Positions 26,793 through 35,621 of a stretch of 64,000 bases of DNA are shown piece after piece (the stretch's first letter is position 1; the number at the start of each line of letters is the position of its first letter). Source of the DNA: Dongia_B sp964406155 (GTDB lineage Bacteria > Pseudomonadota > Alphaproteobacteria > Dongiales > Dongiaceae). The position numbers and the translations under genes are program-made. The stretch is taken from positions 23,476-87,475 of the forward strand of contig CAYOQR010000014.1 of assembly GCA_964406155.1 (NCBI GenBank), written 5' to 3'. Under the pieces are notes generated by a model that saw nothing but the letters and a program-made list of their open reading frames with translations, did not search any database and was not told where the DNA came from.

Positions 26793-27100
26793 GGGCGCAA
26801 CCTAGCATCGGCCGTATGGGGCGAAAAGGCTGCGGTGGTCGCGCGGCCGCCCGCTCCGGGGATAAGCTCCAGGATCAATCCCGGGGTGATCTTTGGGGTG
26901 TCCCCGGGGCGTCCCAGGGGCGTCCCTCGGGAGACCAGCATGCCCAGCTATGCGTTTGGCGGCAAAAAATCGGCCTCACGCACAGTTGTCAGCGACCCTG
27001 GGCTCATTGTAACACCGTGCCACGACTTCCGTCGGACGATCGGGTGCCAGGCGGAGGCAGGCGAAATGCCTGAGGGCTGAGATTGCCAGGAGGGGAGAGA
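26793..27100. other. 308-bp divergent spacer between UDG and ETF-QO genes
   Basis: It holds an 11-bp tandem repeat (26883-26935) and a strong AGGAGG before the ETF-QO start. A 46-codon frame at 26940-27080 was judged unconvincing. No clear promoter was found. Confidence 0.5.
26883..26935. repeat. 11-12 bp tandem repeats
   Basis: Successive units GGGGTGATCTTT, GGGGTGTCCCC, GGGGCGTCCCA and GGGGCGTCCCT lie in the UDG/ETF-QO spacer. Confidence 0.7.
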
Positions 27101-28744
27101 ATGGACCGCGAGGTAATGGAATATGATGTCGTGATCGTCGGCGGCGGGCCCTCGGGGCTCAGCGCGGCGATCCGGCTGAAGCAGTTGGCGGCCGAGAAGA
27201 ATCATGAGGTCTCGGTCTGCGTCATCGAGAAGGGCGCGGAAATCGGCGCGCATATCCTCTCCGGCGCCGTACTGGAGCCGCGCACGCTGAACGAGTTGAT
27301 CCCCGACTGGCGGGAAAAGGATGCGCCGCTCAACACGCCGGCCAAGGAGGATTTCTTCCTGTATCTGACGGAGAAGAAGTCGTTCCGCCTGCCGACCCCG
27401 CCGCAGATGCATAATGAGGGCAATTACATCGTCTCGCTGGGGAATTTCTGCCGCTGGCTTGGCACCCAGGCGGAAGAGCTGGGCGTCGAGATCTATCCGG
27501 GCTTTGCCGCCGCCGAGGTGGTCTATGACGAGAACGGCGCCGTGAAGGGTGTCGCCACCGGCGATATGGGTATCGGCAAGGACGGCGAGCACACCGCCAA
27601 TTACACACGTGGCGTCGAGCTGCATGGTAAGCAGACCATCTTCGCCGAAGGCTGCCGCGGCTCGTTGACCAAGACCCTGTTCGAGAAATTCAATCTGCGC
27701 GATGGCGTCGATCCGCAGACCTTCGGCATCGGCATCAAGGAATTGTGGGAAATCGATCCGGCCAAGCACAGCCCGGGCAAGATCATCCACACCACCGGCT
27801 GGCCGATGGACAGCAAGACCTATGGCGGTTCCTTCCTCTATCACCTGGAGAACAACCAGGTGGCGGTCGGTTTCGTGGTCGGCCTCGATTACGAGAATCC
27901 GCATCTCTCGCCCTTCGAGGAATTCCAGCGCTTCAAGCAGCATCCGGATATCCGCCCCTATTTCGAGAGCGGCCGGCGCATCGCCTATGGCGCCCGCGCC
28001 ATCAATGAAGGCGGCTTCCAGTCGATCCCCAAGCTGACCTTCCCGGGCGGCGTGCTGATCGGCTGCACCGCCGGCTTCCTCAACGTGCCGAAGATCAAAG
28101 GCACGCATACGGCAATGAAATCCGGCATGACGGCGGCGGAGGCGGTGTTCGACGCCCTGGTCTCCGGCGCGGCGGCGGACAAAGCGATCGAAGTGACGGC
28201 CTATCCGGAAAAGCTGAAGAAGAGCTGGGTGTGGGAAGAGCTCTACAAGGTGCGGAATATCCGCCCGAGCTTCCACAAGGGCTTCCTGTTCGGCCTGCTG
28301 TATTCCGCCTTCGACACCTATATCCTTAAGGGCAACGCCCCCTGGACCTTCCATCACAAGGCGGACAATCTCCAGCTCAAGAAAGCCTCGGAGATGCCGA
28401 AGATCGTCTATCCGAAGCCTGACAACGTGGTCAGTTTCGATCGCCTGTCCTCGGTCTTCCTGTCCGGCACCAATCATGAGGAAAACCAGCCGGCGCATCT
28501 CACCTTGAAGAACAAGGATGTGCCGATCCAGGTCAACCTGGCGCTGTATGATGCGCCCGAGCAGCGCTATTGCCCGGCCGGGGTCTATGAAATTGTCCGC
28601 GACAATGACGGCAGCAACCCCCGGCTGCAGATCAATGCGCAGAACTGCGTCCACTGCAAAACCTGCGACATCAAGGACCCGACCCAGAATATCAACTGGG
28701 TCGTGCCGGAAGGGTCGGGCGGACCGAATTATCCAAACATGTAA
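27101..28744 (+). CDS. Electron transfer flavoprotein-ubiquinone oxidoreductase
   Basis: 547 residues. It passes electrons from ETF, fed by dehydrogenases such as acyl-CoA or dimethylglycine dehydrogenases, to ubiquinone at the membrane. The FAD Rossmann start is DVVIVGGGPSGLSAAIRL. C-terminal [4Fe-4S] cysteines are in YCPAGVYE and NCVHCKTCDIKDPTQNINW. The ATG at 27101 has an ideal AGGAGGGGAGAGA leader. It ends in a strong hairpin terminator. Confidence 0.96.
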   Translation: MDREVMEYDVVIVGGGPSGLSAAIRLKQLAAEKNHEVSVCVIEKGAEIGAHILSGAVLEPRTLNELIPDWREKDAPLNTPAKEDFFLYLTEKKSFRLPTPPQMHNEGNYIVSLGNFCRWLGTQAEELGVEIYPGFAAAEVVYDENGAVKGVATGDMGIGKDGEHTANYTRGVELHGKQTIFAEGCRGSLTKTLFEKFNLRDGVDPQTFGIGIKELWEIDPAKHSPGKIIHTTGWPMDSKTYGGSFLYHLENNQVAVGFVVGLDYENPHLSPFEEFQRFKQHPDIRPYFESGRRIAYGARAINEGGFQSIPKLTFPGGVLIGCTAGFLNVPKIKGTHTAMKSGMTAAEAVFDALVSGAAADKAIEVTAYPEKLKKSWVWEELYKVRNIRPSFHKGFLFGLLYSAFDTYILKGNAPWTFHHKADNLQLKKASEMPKIVYPKPDNVVSFDRLSSVFLSGTNHEENQPAHLTLKNKDVPIQVNLALYDAPEQRYCPAGVYEIVRDNDGSNPRLQINAQNCVHCKTCDIKDPTQNINWVVPEGSGGPNYPNM

Positions 28745-28829
28745 GCCGGTTGGGCGCCCCCGACGGGGCCGCGCACGGTCCTGCGAGCGCCCGGCGGCAT
28801 GCTATCCAAAGCCGCCGGTTCCTGCTAAG

Positions 28830-28857
28830 AGTGGGTGTCGAGAGACACCCACTTTTT
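28830..28857 (+). terminator. Perfect terminator hairpin 11 nt before the next start
   Basis: AGTGGGTGTC, loop GAGA, GACACCCACT, then a T-run: a 10-bp perfect stem. It lies 86 nt past the ETF-QO stop and only 11 nt before the ATG of the TPR gene, so it could also sit in that gene's leader. Confidence 0.85.
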
Positions 28858-28868
28858 GTTTGGTGATA

Positions 28869-30737
28869 ATGGCTTCCTCCCAGCCCCGGCTTTCGCTTTC
28901 CACCTTGCCCCGCCGCCACCGTCCGTTCCATCGCCTGGCGACCGGCCTCCTGACGATCCTTCTGGCCACCGCGCCGGTCCTGCCCGAATTGACCGCCCCG
29001 GCGGCGGCGGATGCCAAATCGGTGGCGCGCTGGACCGTGTCCGGCGCCTTCCTCGCCGGCATGAATGCCAAGGAGCGTGGCGATATGACGACGGCGGCGG
29101 ATCTGCTGCCGATCGCCCTCAAGGCGAGCCCCGGCGATGTCGGGCTGGTCCAGGCCACCATGGTCGCGCTGATCAGCGCCGGCCGGGTTGATGAGGGGAT
29201 CAAGCTGTCGCGGCAATTGACGGCGACGACGCCTGCGCTGAAAAACGCTGCGCCGCTCGCCCTGATCCTGCTGATCATGGGTGAGATCAAGGACGGCAAA
29301 TACGATCAGGCGCTGGATCTCGCGCGCCAGCTCCCCGATCAGCAAGTCGGCAAATATGCCGGGCCGATGCTCCGGGCCTGGCTGGTCGCGGGCAGCAAGA
29401 AGCAGATCGCGCCCGCCGTGAAGGAACTGGAACCGCTGCAGGCGATCGACGGCTTCGCGCCTTTCGCTCTCATGCAGCGCGGCGCCATCGAGGACTTCCT
29501 GCAGAAGCCGGAAGACGCGCAGAAGAGCTATCAAGCCGCGGCGGATGCCGCCAGCGAGCTGCCGACCCTGCTGGTGCAGATGTATGGCAACCTGCTGCAG
29601 CGTCGTGGCGACAAGACCACTCTGCAGCAATTGCTGGAGCGTTTCGGTTCGGAAAACAGCGGCCGCAACGATTCGGTCGCCGAGCCGCTGATGAGGACCC
29701 TGACGCAGGATGTCAAACCGAAGCCGATCATCACCTCGGCCAGGGACGGCATCGCCGAAGTGCTCGCCGCCATGACCCTGCTGCTGCTGCAGGAGAACAT
29801 CACCAATGAAGGCCTGCTGTTCGGTCAGCTCAGCCTCGATCTCAAGCCCGATCTCGATATGTCGCGGATGGTGATCGGCGACATCTACCGCCGCACCGAT
29901 CATCTGGACGAGGCGCTGGCGATCTACCGCACGGTGCCGACGGGTTCGATCTATCGCTGGTCGGCCGAATTGTCGGTCGCCGAATGCCTGCGGCGCCAGG
30001 ACAAGATCGACGAGGCGGAGAAGCTGCTGCGCGAAATGGCGGCCAGTGACAAGAAGAATGTCGAGGCGCCGGTCCTGCTTGGCGATCTGCTGCGCGGCGC
30101 CAACAAATTCGAGCCGGCGGCGGCAGCCTATACGATGGCAATCGAGCGCGTCGGCCAGCCGACGCCCGACGACTGGTCGATTTTCTATTTCCGCGGCACG
30201 ACCTACGAACGGGCCAAGCAATGGCCGAAGGCCGAGGCCGATTTCAAGAAGGCGCTGGAGCTGTCGCCGGATCAGCCTTACGTGCTGAACTATCTCGCCT
30301 ATAGCTGGGTGGAACGGCGCGAGCATCTCGATCAGGCGCTGAAGATGCTGGAAAGCGCGGTCAATCAGCGGCCCGACGAAGGCTTCATCGTCGACAGCTT
30401 AGGCTGGGCGCATTATCAGCTCGGCCATTATCAGGACGCCGTCAAATATCTCGAGAAGGCGGTCGCGCTTTCGCCCCAGGATCCGACCCTGAACGATCAT
30501 CTGGGCGATGCCTATTGGCGCGCCGGCCGGCATAACGAGGCACGCTTCCAGTGGAGCCGGGCCCTGAGCTTCAAGCCCGAGGACGATCAGGTGAAGGTGA
30601 TCGAGGCCAAGATCCGGGACGGCCTGCCAGCCCCGGATAAGACCAAGGACGGCGCCGGCGAAACAAAGAGCGGAAGCGACGGCAAAGACGGCAGCGGCGG
30701 CAATAATGGCGCCGCCGTCAACCAGAATGCCGGCTGA
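28869..30737 (+). CDS. Large tetratricopeptide-repeat protein, exported
   Basis: 622 residues. A basic n-region (PRRHRPFHR) and hydrophobic stretch near 24-48 look like a signal peptide. The rest is repeated TPR-type helices throughout, clearest at 370-590 (for example DEALAIYRTVPTGSIYRW, LDQALKMLESAVNQRPDEGF and DAVKYLEKAVALSPQDPTLN). The tail is Gly/Lys/Asp-rich low complexity. It is probably a periplasmic scaffold or adaptor with unknown partner. The start is the only ATG before the signal; its ribosome site is weak (TTTGGTGATA). It is followed closely by ispE. Confidence 0.85.
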   Translation: MASSQPRLSLSTLPRRHRPFHRLATGLLTILLATAPVLPELTAPAAADAKSVARWTVSGAFLAGMNAKERGDMTTAADLLPIALKASPGDVGLVQATMVALISAGRVDEGIKLSRQLTATTPALKNAAPLALILLIMGEIKDGKYDQALDLARQLPDQQVGKYAGPMLRAWLVAGSKKQIAPAVKELEPLQAIDGFAPFALMQRGAIEDFLQKPEDAQKSYQAAADAASELPTLLVQMYGNLLQRRGDKTTLQQLLERFGSENSGRNDSVAEPLMRTLTQDVKPKPIITSARDGIAEVLAAMTLLLLQENITNEGLLFGQLSLDLKPDLDMSRMVIGDIYRRTDHLDEALAIYRTVPTGSIYRWSAELSVAECLRRQDKIDEAEKLLREMAASDKKNVEAPVLLGDLLRGANKFEPAAAAYTMAIERVGQPTPDDWSIFYFRGTTYERAKQWPKAEADFKKALELSPDQPYVLNYLAYSWVERREHLDQALKMLESAVNQRPDEGFIVDSLGWAHYQLGHYQDAVKYLEKAVALSPQDPTLNDHLGDAYWRAGRHNEARFQWSRALSFKPEDDQVKVIEAKIRDGLPAPDKTKDGAGETKSGSDGKDGSGGNNGAAVNQNAG

Positions 30738-30774
30738 GCGGCGCGGCGCTTAATCCAGTCAGGGTGGGAAATCA

Positions 30775-31653
30775 GTGTCTCTTTCACAGGCACCGGCCGC
30801 GACGCATCTGGCGCGGGCCAAGATCAATCTCTATCTGCAGGTGACGGGCAAGCGGGCGGATGGGTTCCATCTGCTCGACAGCCTGATCGTCTTCGCCGAC
30901 ACCGGCGACCGCCTGTCGATCGCGCCGGCGGCGGATATCTCGCTCGACGTCGATGGTCCCTTCGCTGCGGGCCTCGCGGGCGAGGCGGATAATCTGGTGC
31001 TGCGGGCCGCCCGCAATCTCGCGGCGGCGGCCGGCATCGCCGACGGGGCGGCGATCCGCCTGACCAAGAACCTGCCGATCGCCTCGGGCATCGGCGGCGG
31101 CTCCGCCGATGCCGCTGCCGCCATGCATGCGCTGGCGAAACTGTGGCAGGTCGATCTGCCGAGGGCGGAACTGCAGCGCCTTGCCTTGTCCCTCGGCGCC
31201 GATGTGCCGGTCTGCCTCGACGGCTGCCCCAGCTTCGTCGGCGGGATCGGCGAGGAAATCGTGCCGGCGGGCGGCTTGCCGCCGGCCTGGTTGTTGCTGG
31301 TCAATCCCCGCGTGCCGACGCCAACCCCCCAGGTCTTCAAGGCGCGGCAGGGCGATTTCTCGCCCGCGGGACGCTGGACAACGCCGCCACGCGATGCGGT
31401 GGAGCTGGCCAGTCTGCTGGCCGCGCGGCGGAACGACCTGACCGAGGCGGCGATCAGCGTCGCCCCGGTGATCCGCGACGTCCTGGCGGCGATCGAGGCG
31501 ACGGATGCCTGCCTGCTCTCGCGCCTCTCGGGAAGTGGCGCCACCTGTTTCGGCCTCTATGCCGATGCCGAAGCCGCCGAGGCCGCCGGCCGGGAAATCG
31601 CCCGCCGTCACGGCGATTGGTGGCAGGTGGCGGCGCCCATCGCCGGCGCCTGA
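30775..31653 (+). CDS. ispE: 4-diphosphocytidyl-2-C-methyl-D-erythritol kinase
   Basis: 292 residues, a GHMP kinase of the non-mevalonate isoprenoid pathway. It begins ARAKINLYLQVTGKRADGFH, and the ATP loop is PIASGIGGGSADAAAAMHAL. A C-terminal LSGSGATCFGLY block completes the family pattern. The start is a GTG preceded by GGGTGGG. It follows the TPR gene by 37 nt and precedes tRNA-Gln. Confidence 0.95.
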   Translation: MSLSQAPAATHLARAKINLYLQVTGKRADGFHLLDSLIVFADTGDRLSIAPAADISLDVDGPFAAGLAGEADNLVLRAARNLAAAAGIADGAAIRLTKNLPIASGIGGGSADAAAAMHALAKLWQVDLPRAELQRLALSLGADVPVCLDGCPSFVGGIGEEIVPAGGLPPAWLLLVNPRVPTPTPQVFKARQGDFSPAGRWTTPPRDAVELASLLAARRNDLTEAAISVAPVIRDVLAAIEATDACLLSRLSGSGATCFGLYADAEAAEAAGREIARRHGDWWQVAAPIAGA

Positions 31654-31737
31654 TCGAGCCCCGAGGGCCGGGCAGCCGGCCGTGGGACCCAGGCCGGGCA
31701 GCGGCAAAAAACAATCATCCGAGACCGCTGGTCAGGG

Positions 31738-31765
31738 TTGCAGTTCGGCGGGCTTTTGCTATGTT
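31738..31765 (+). promoter_or_regulatory. Promoter of tRNA-Gln
   Basis: TTGCAG (31738-31743), a 16-nt spacer and TATGTT (31760-31765), 38 nt before the tRNA. The -10 is the same hexamer as in the atp promoter. Confidence 0.6.
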
Positions 31766-31802
31766 ACGGCCCGTTTCGCCGGGCGGACTCCCGCCGGCAG
31801 AT

Positions 31803-31877
31803 TGGGGCGTAGCCAAGCGGTAAGGCAGCGGTTTTTGGTACCGCCATTCCCAGGTTCGATCCCTGGCGCCCCAGCCA
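31803..31877 (+). tRNA. tRNA-Gln(TTG)
   Basis: Full cloverleaf: acceptor TGGGGCG with CGCCCCA, anticodon stem GCGGT/ACCGC around loop TTTTGGT (anticodon TTG), T-arm with GGTTCGATCCC, discriminator G and encoded CCA at 31875-31877. Its last 17 bases are repeated at 35622-35638, making it the integration site of the downstream island. Confidence 0.97.
31861..31877 (+). repeat. attL-like direct repeat (tRNA-Gln 3' end)
   Basis: CCCTGGCGCCCCAGCCA, identical to 35622-35638. It lies in the T-arm/acceptor end of tRNA-Gln, a classic tyrosine-integrase target. Confidence 0.88.
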
Positions 31878-32413
31878 ACAGACTTAAACTCGACATTTAC
31901 AATAGGCTGAGTTGGTTGATATGTCGCGACTAGTACATATTACTAGTCCACATCGATAGCTGTGCTGGTGGCGCTGCTTCCTCGTCATGAAAATCTAAGG
32001 CGTATTTGGTTGTGGCGGAAACTGGCCACTCCGTCATCTGGCTAAAAGCACGCTGCCATTCCCGCGCCTCATCAGGCAACATAGCGTCCGGCACCCATAG
32101 CTACTGATCATGCTGAGGTCCTCCCTAATGCTACTAGAGTTACACGAACAGCTCGTTGGACCCTATTCTTGTAGCGCCGTATGAGCCTTGTGGTGGCGCT
32201 TTAGAACCCGACGAACTGCACCTGCAGGAACTCCATCTCTTCCGACTTACAGTCTGAGAGCGCTCGGTCCTTAGGTAGGTTCTTTGGGGGCGGCTCATAG
32301 CTTTGTATGAGTACGGAATTCTGTCTGCGCTTAGGCATCAATGCGTGAATTCATGTAAGCATGATCATCTTAGGACTATCAACGAATCGACTGACTATGC
32401 TTGCTTCTAGGGT
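31878..32413. other. 536-bp left end of the island
   Basis: No full-length gene is seen. One possible truncated frame is on the minus strand (31930-32100). The stretch otherwise has frequent stops in all frames, consistent with decayed mobile DNA and the promoter region of the HNH gene. Confidence 0.5.
31930..32100 (-). pseudogene. Possible C-terminal gene remnant
   Basis: A 56-codon open frame, bounded upstream by a stop, reads like a real acidic protein end (LPDEAREWQRAFSQMTEWPV, then ALDFHDEEAAPPAQL). No start with a ribosome site is seen. I do not recognise it. It could be the tail of a lost island gene next to attL, or chance. Confidence 0.25.
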
Positions 32414-33697
32414 ATGGTGTATCAACCGGGAAGCTTTACTAAGAATTTCGCCTGGCACGGCAAGGGCTTTCGTAAGCTGCATTCTGCGATCAGAGTCGGA
32501 TTCAAGAATCAGTTGCTCGCTGTGTCGCGTGAAGATTGGCGCAAAAACTCTGGGCTCAATGCTGGAGAGTTCTATATCGCGGCGAACTTTTTCCTGTGCA
32601 ATGTGATCATTGCCGGAAAGAACGTCATTCCCATCGATGAGTTAGTGGTCCAAGCAGTCACAAGGGATCATTCAGCCGTATTTGATCGCCTTGCGCTGTT
32701 TGCGTTCAACCTCAGTGTGGGTGGAAATCGCATCGGCGCTAATAACGGGATGAGCTTCCCTTCACTTTGGGCCAAAGAGTTCGTGTGCCAGCAGTTGTGG
32801 CAGTTCAATAAGTGGGACGCTGGCGCACTGGATGCCAATAAAATGGATGTGTTCTTGCGTACGCGCATTGCCGGTCCTGGACGCATCAAATGCCGAATGA
32901 ACTATCGACACTTTTATGAACTAGCCCAGTATCTTCCTACGCCACATCGCTGGATCAACAGTGATGCAGTGACGTGGGCGGCACCTGCTTTGTTCCTGGC
33001 TTGGGACCGGCGAGTGTTAACTACAGGTGGGGCAATCACACCTCGGTCCTTACTTGCCACATCGAAGACCGAGGAGGATCATAAGCTGCTGGGCATGGCC
33101 TGGGCTGATTTTGAGAATTTGGCGGTGCCAATTGCGGCAGAATATATTGCCGCTTCAGGGATCGGTCGACTCACTGCCCATACGGCAGCTACGACTAGCG
33201 CGCCTTCCCCACTTCCTGCGTCAAAGCCAATCAAGTCAGTCGATCCTGAAGATTTAATGTGGTTGACGGATGCAGCGTCGCAAGCAGCTGTGGAGCGGGA
33301 ACATAGGAGGCGCCTCACTCAGAAACGTGACCAAGTCTTGGCCGCGAAGCTCAAGGACCTCTACGAGCACACCTGCATGGCATGCAAGGCGCAGCTCATC
33401 GTTGAATTGAGTCCGTTGCGACACTATGCCGAGGCAGCTCATATTCGGCCACTTGGGAACCCCCATAAAGGTCCAGATGTGGCGGCAAACATGATCGTCC
33501 TGTGTCCGAACCACCATCTACAATTTGATCGGGGTGTCCTCTCTCTACGAATGGCAGGCAGCACACCAGTATTCTCGTCTCGCATCCCCAAAGACCCAAT
33601 CCACGACAAGCTGGTTCCACTTCGGGCAAAACATACGCTCGACCCTAGTCATATTAGCTGGCACCAAGCCTGGGCCATGTCTGTCGCGAAGAACTGA
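32414..33697 (+). CDS. HNH endonuclease with unrecognised N-terminal domain
   Basis: 427 residues. The C-terminal ~100 residues form a zinc-binding HNH domain: HTCMACKAQL, EAAHIRPLGNPHKGPDVAAN and IVLCPNHHLQFDRG supply paired Cys/His and the catalytic HN-H pattern. Residues 1-250 (beginning VYQPGSFTKNFAWHGKGFRK) match no family I know and may recognise DNA, a modified base or a phage product. The ATG at 32414 has only a weak TAGGGT upstream. It is first in the island, same strand as the methyltransferase. A role in phage or DNA restriction is inferred from the fold and neighbours. Confidence 0.8.
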   Translation: MVYQPGSFTKNFAWHGKGFRKLHSAIRVGFKNQLLAVSREDWRKNSGLNAGEFYIAANFFLCNVIIAGKNVIPIDELVVQAVTRDHSAVFDRLALFAFNLSVGGNRIGANNGMSFPSLWAKEFVCQQLWQFNKWDAGALDANKMDVFLRTRIAGPGRIKCRMNYRHFYELAQYLPTPHRWINSDAVTWAAPALFLAWDRRVLTTGGAITPRSLLATSKTEEDHKLLGMAWADFENLAVPIAAEYIAASGIGRLTAHTAATTSAPSPLPASKPIKSVDPEDLMWLTDAASQAAVEREHRRRLTQKRDQVLAAKLKDLYEHTCMACKAQLIVELSPLRHYAEAAHIRPLGNPHKGPDVAANMIVLCPNHHLQFDRGVLSLRMAGSTPVFSSRIPKDPIHDKLVPLRAKHTLDPSHISWHQAWAMSVAKN

Positions 33698-33802
33698 TCA
33701 CAACGGCACTGATGATTTAAGCAAGTGGCAAGGCCAAGTCGCTTGCAGACAACGGCTATGCTTAGGCGCCGCTACCCCGATAGGTAGTTACCTCATGGGC
33801 AA

Positions 33803-33848
33803 GAGGAGTTTTACAATCTAAGAGAGAAATATATTTATAATACTCCTC
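33803..33848. promoter_or_regulatory. AT-rich region with inverted repeat upstream of the methyltransferase
   Basis: GAGGAGT (33803-33809) and ACTCCTC (33842-33848) are inverted around an AT-rich core with TTTACA and TATAAT-like hexamers, though at about 20-nt spacing. It is a candidate control region for the restriction-modification genes. No controller-protein gene is present. Confidence 0.35.
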
Positions 33849-33941
33849 CAATGGTTATTTTTTGGGCTTTACTGGTCTTGCTAGATATGGTGATATGGTC
33901 TCGAATTGTTCACGTCTAAAGACACAACTGAGGGATCGCCT

Positions 33942-34580
33942 ATGTCTCCCGCTTCAGCGAACTTGCTTGAATGCGCAGGTAAAGAGAAGTTCACGACAAT
34001 TCTCGCGGATCCACCCTGGCAGTTCCAAAACCGCACCGGGAAAATGGCCCCCGAGCACAAGCGCTTGAACCGATATCCGACGATGACGTTGAATGACATC
34101 AAGCAGCTTCCGCTTGGTCAGATCACGACGCCGACAGCCCATCTGTATCTATGGGTTCCCAACGCGCTATTGCCTGAAGGGTTAGCCGTCATGCAGGCAT
34201 GGGGGTTCTCGTATAAGAGCAATGTTGTCTGGCACAAGCTCCGGAAGGATGGCGGCAGCGACGGCCGTGGGGTTGGGTTCTATTTCCGTAACGTGACCGA
34301 GCTACTGCTATTCGGAGTAAAAGGAAAAAACGCCCGAACCAGGGATGCAGGCCGAACTCAGGTCAATTATCTTGGGACCCGTAAGCGGGAACATAGTCGC
34401 AAGCCTGATGAGCAATATGACCTCATCGAGGCGTGCTCGCATGGCCCATATCTAGAGCTGTTTGCGCGTGGGACGCGGCCCAATTGGACTATCTGGGGCA
34501 ATCAAGCCGATGACAACTATGAGCCGACCTGGAAGACGTATGCCCACCATTCGCAGGCACAGAGGGTAGCGGCGGAATAA
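33942..34580 (+). CDS. MT-A70-family N6-adenine DNA methyltransferase
   Basis: 212 residues. The catalytic motif DPPW is at 23-26 (TILADPPWQFQ). The MT-A70 core continues with HLYLWVPNALLPEGLAVMQA and the C-terminal ELFARGTRPNWTIWGNQ. It is probably the protecting methylase of a type II system. The ATG at 33942 follows GAGGGA at 7-nt spacing; an upstream TTG frame was rejected. It ends 4 bp from the stop of the convergent endonuclease. Confidence 0.92.
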   Translation: MSPASANLLECAGKEKFTTILADPPWQFQNRTGKMAPEHKRLNRYPTMTLNDIKQLPLGQITTPTAHLYLWVPNALLPEGLAVMQAWGFSYKSNVVWHKLRKDGGSDGRGVGFYFRNVTELLLFGVKGKNARTRDAGRTQVNYLGTRKREHSRKPDEQYDLIEACSHGPYLELFARGTRPNWTIWGNQADDNYEPTWKTYAHHSQAQRVAAE

Positions 34581-34584
34581 GAGG

Positions 34585-35505
34585 TCACGCTTCCTGAGCG
34601 GCAGCCTCTTCTTCCTCCTCAACTTCTACCAGCTGTTTCATATATTCCTCGGTTTGATCGAAGGTGACGATGCTGTCTGGAAGGCCGATCAGAACCAGAG
34701 GACAAGGGTTTCCCACGCCCCGGTGAACTCGGTCTTCGAGCTTTTTCCAATGTGTCGTGGCAGCGCCAAACTTATTGCTGACAAAGTTGTCAACCCAGGC
34801 ATCACGGAAGCTGATTAGACCGCGTTCAACCCGTTTCGCCACTGCTATCCGCTGCTTCGGGGTCGGAACGACCAATAGCTTTGCTAGATCATCAAATGAT
34901 GCGATCTGCTTCTCTTCGGCAAAGCGCCCAATGAGCGCGCGCATGTTGTTCTGAAGGGAAGAGCCCCGTGTCACAATGATGCCTACCGAAATCGCTCCCT
35001 CGGCATGCAGCCGCTTGAAGTTTTCAAGATCGCGGTCAAAGAACGGGTCTTTGTTATTCCACTCAATTTCTAGAGCGATGAGCTTATTATCAGGAAAAGA
35101 TCGGACGTGGTCGACTTCGTGGCTGATTGACTCTCTCGGGATGTCATTGATGGTTTTCTCGATCTTGAAGATAGCCTTCTTCCAGTTCTTCGTTGCGAGC
35201 GCCTTTCGAAGACGCTGAGTACCTTTAGTTTCACCACCTCCCGATCCGACGATCTCCTCAATCGGAATCGTGAGTGCATTCAGGACCTCTTCAAGCTCGC
35301 CAAGCGCTTCTTTGAAATCTACGGTCAGGATCGCCCAAGCATGCGACTGACCGACGATCTCAAATCCCTTATCGCGGAGTTTCTGAAGGGGCTCTGGCAT
35401 GGTCTTTCCGATCCAATGGCCTTGATAATTGTGGATCTTGTACACGGGGGCTCGATTCGTCCCATATGGTAAATGGGAAAAATCTTCGACGCGCCGAATG
35501 TACAT
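34585..35505 (-). CDS. BglII/BstYI-family type II restriction endonuclease
   Basis: 306 residues. The catalytic block FPDNKLIALEIEWNNKDPFF, then DRDLENFKRLHAEGAISVGI and IIVTRG, is the BglII/BstYI-family pattern with the metal-binding acidic cluster D-x8-E. The C-terminus is a run of Glu and Ala. It would cut unmodified DNA, presumably at the site protected by the convergent methylase; family members recognise AGATCT or RGATCY, but specificity cannot be read here. The ATG at 35505 has AAGGG upstream; a GTG at 35526 is possible. Confidence 0.87.
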   Translation of the reverse strand: MYIRRVEDFSHLPYGTNRAPVYKIHNYQGHWIGKTMPEPLQKLRDKGFEIVGQSHAWAILTVDFKEALGELEEVLNALTIPIEEIVGSGGGETKGTQRLRKALATKNWKKAIFKIEKTINDIPRESISHEVDHVRSFPDNKLIALEIEWNNKDPFFDRDLENFKRLHAEGAISVGIIVTRGSSLQNNMRALIGRFAEEKQIASFDDLAKLLVVPTPKQRIAVAKRVERGLISFRDAWVDNFVSNKFGAATTHWKKLEDRVHRGVGNPCPLVLIGLPDSIVTFDQTEEYMKQLVEVEEEEEAAAQEA

Positions 35506-35621
35506 GCACGTCTTGCCCTTAAACACATCATATTGACTGCTGCACGCCTTTGCTACACAAACAGTGGTAAGGCGACGCTAAGTTATTAATAAGTTTGATC
35601 TAATAGGCGGGGTGCTGCGTC

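Noticed and set aside
26940..27080. 46-codon frame before the ETF-QO gene
   Set aside because: It has a weak ribosome-like site, but codon third positions are less GC-rich than in host genes and no similarity is recognised.
31930..32100. Phage terminase C-terminus in the island remnant
   Set aside because: Only a vague pattern resemblance; the conserved acidic DD motif is missing, so no family name is given.
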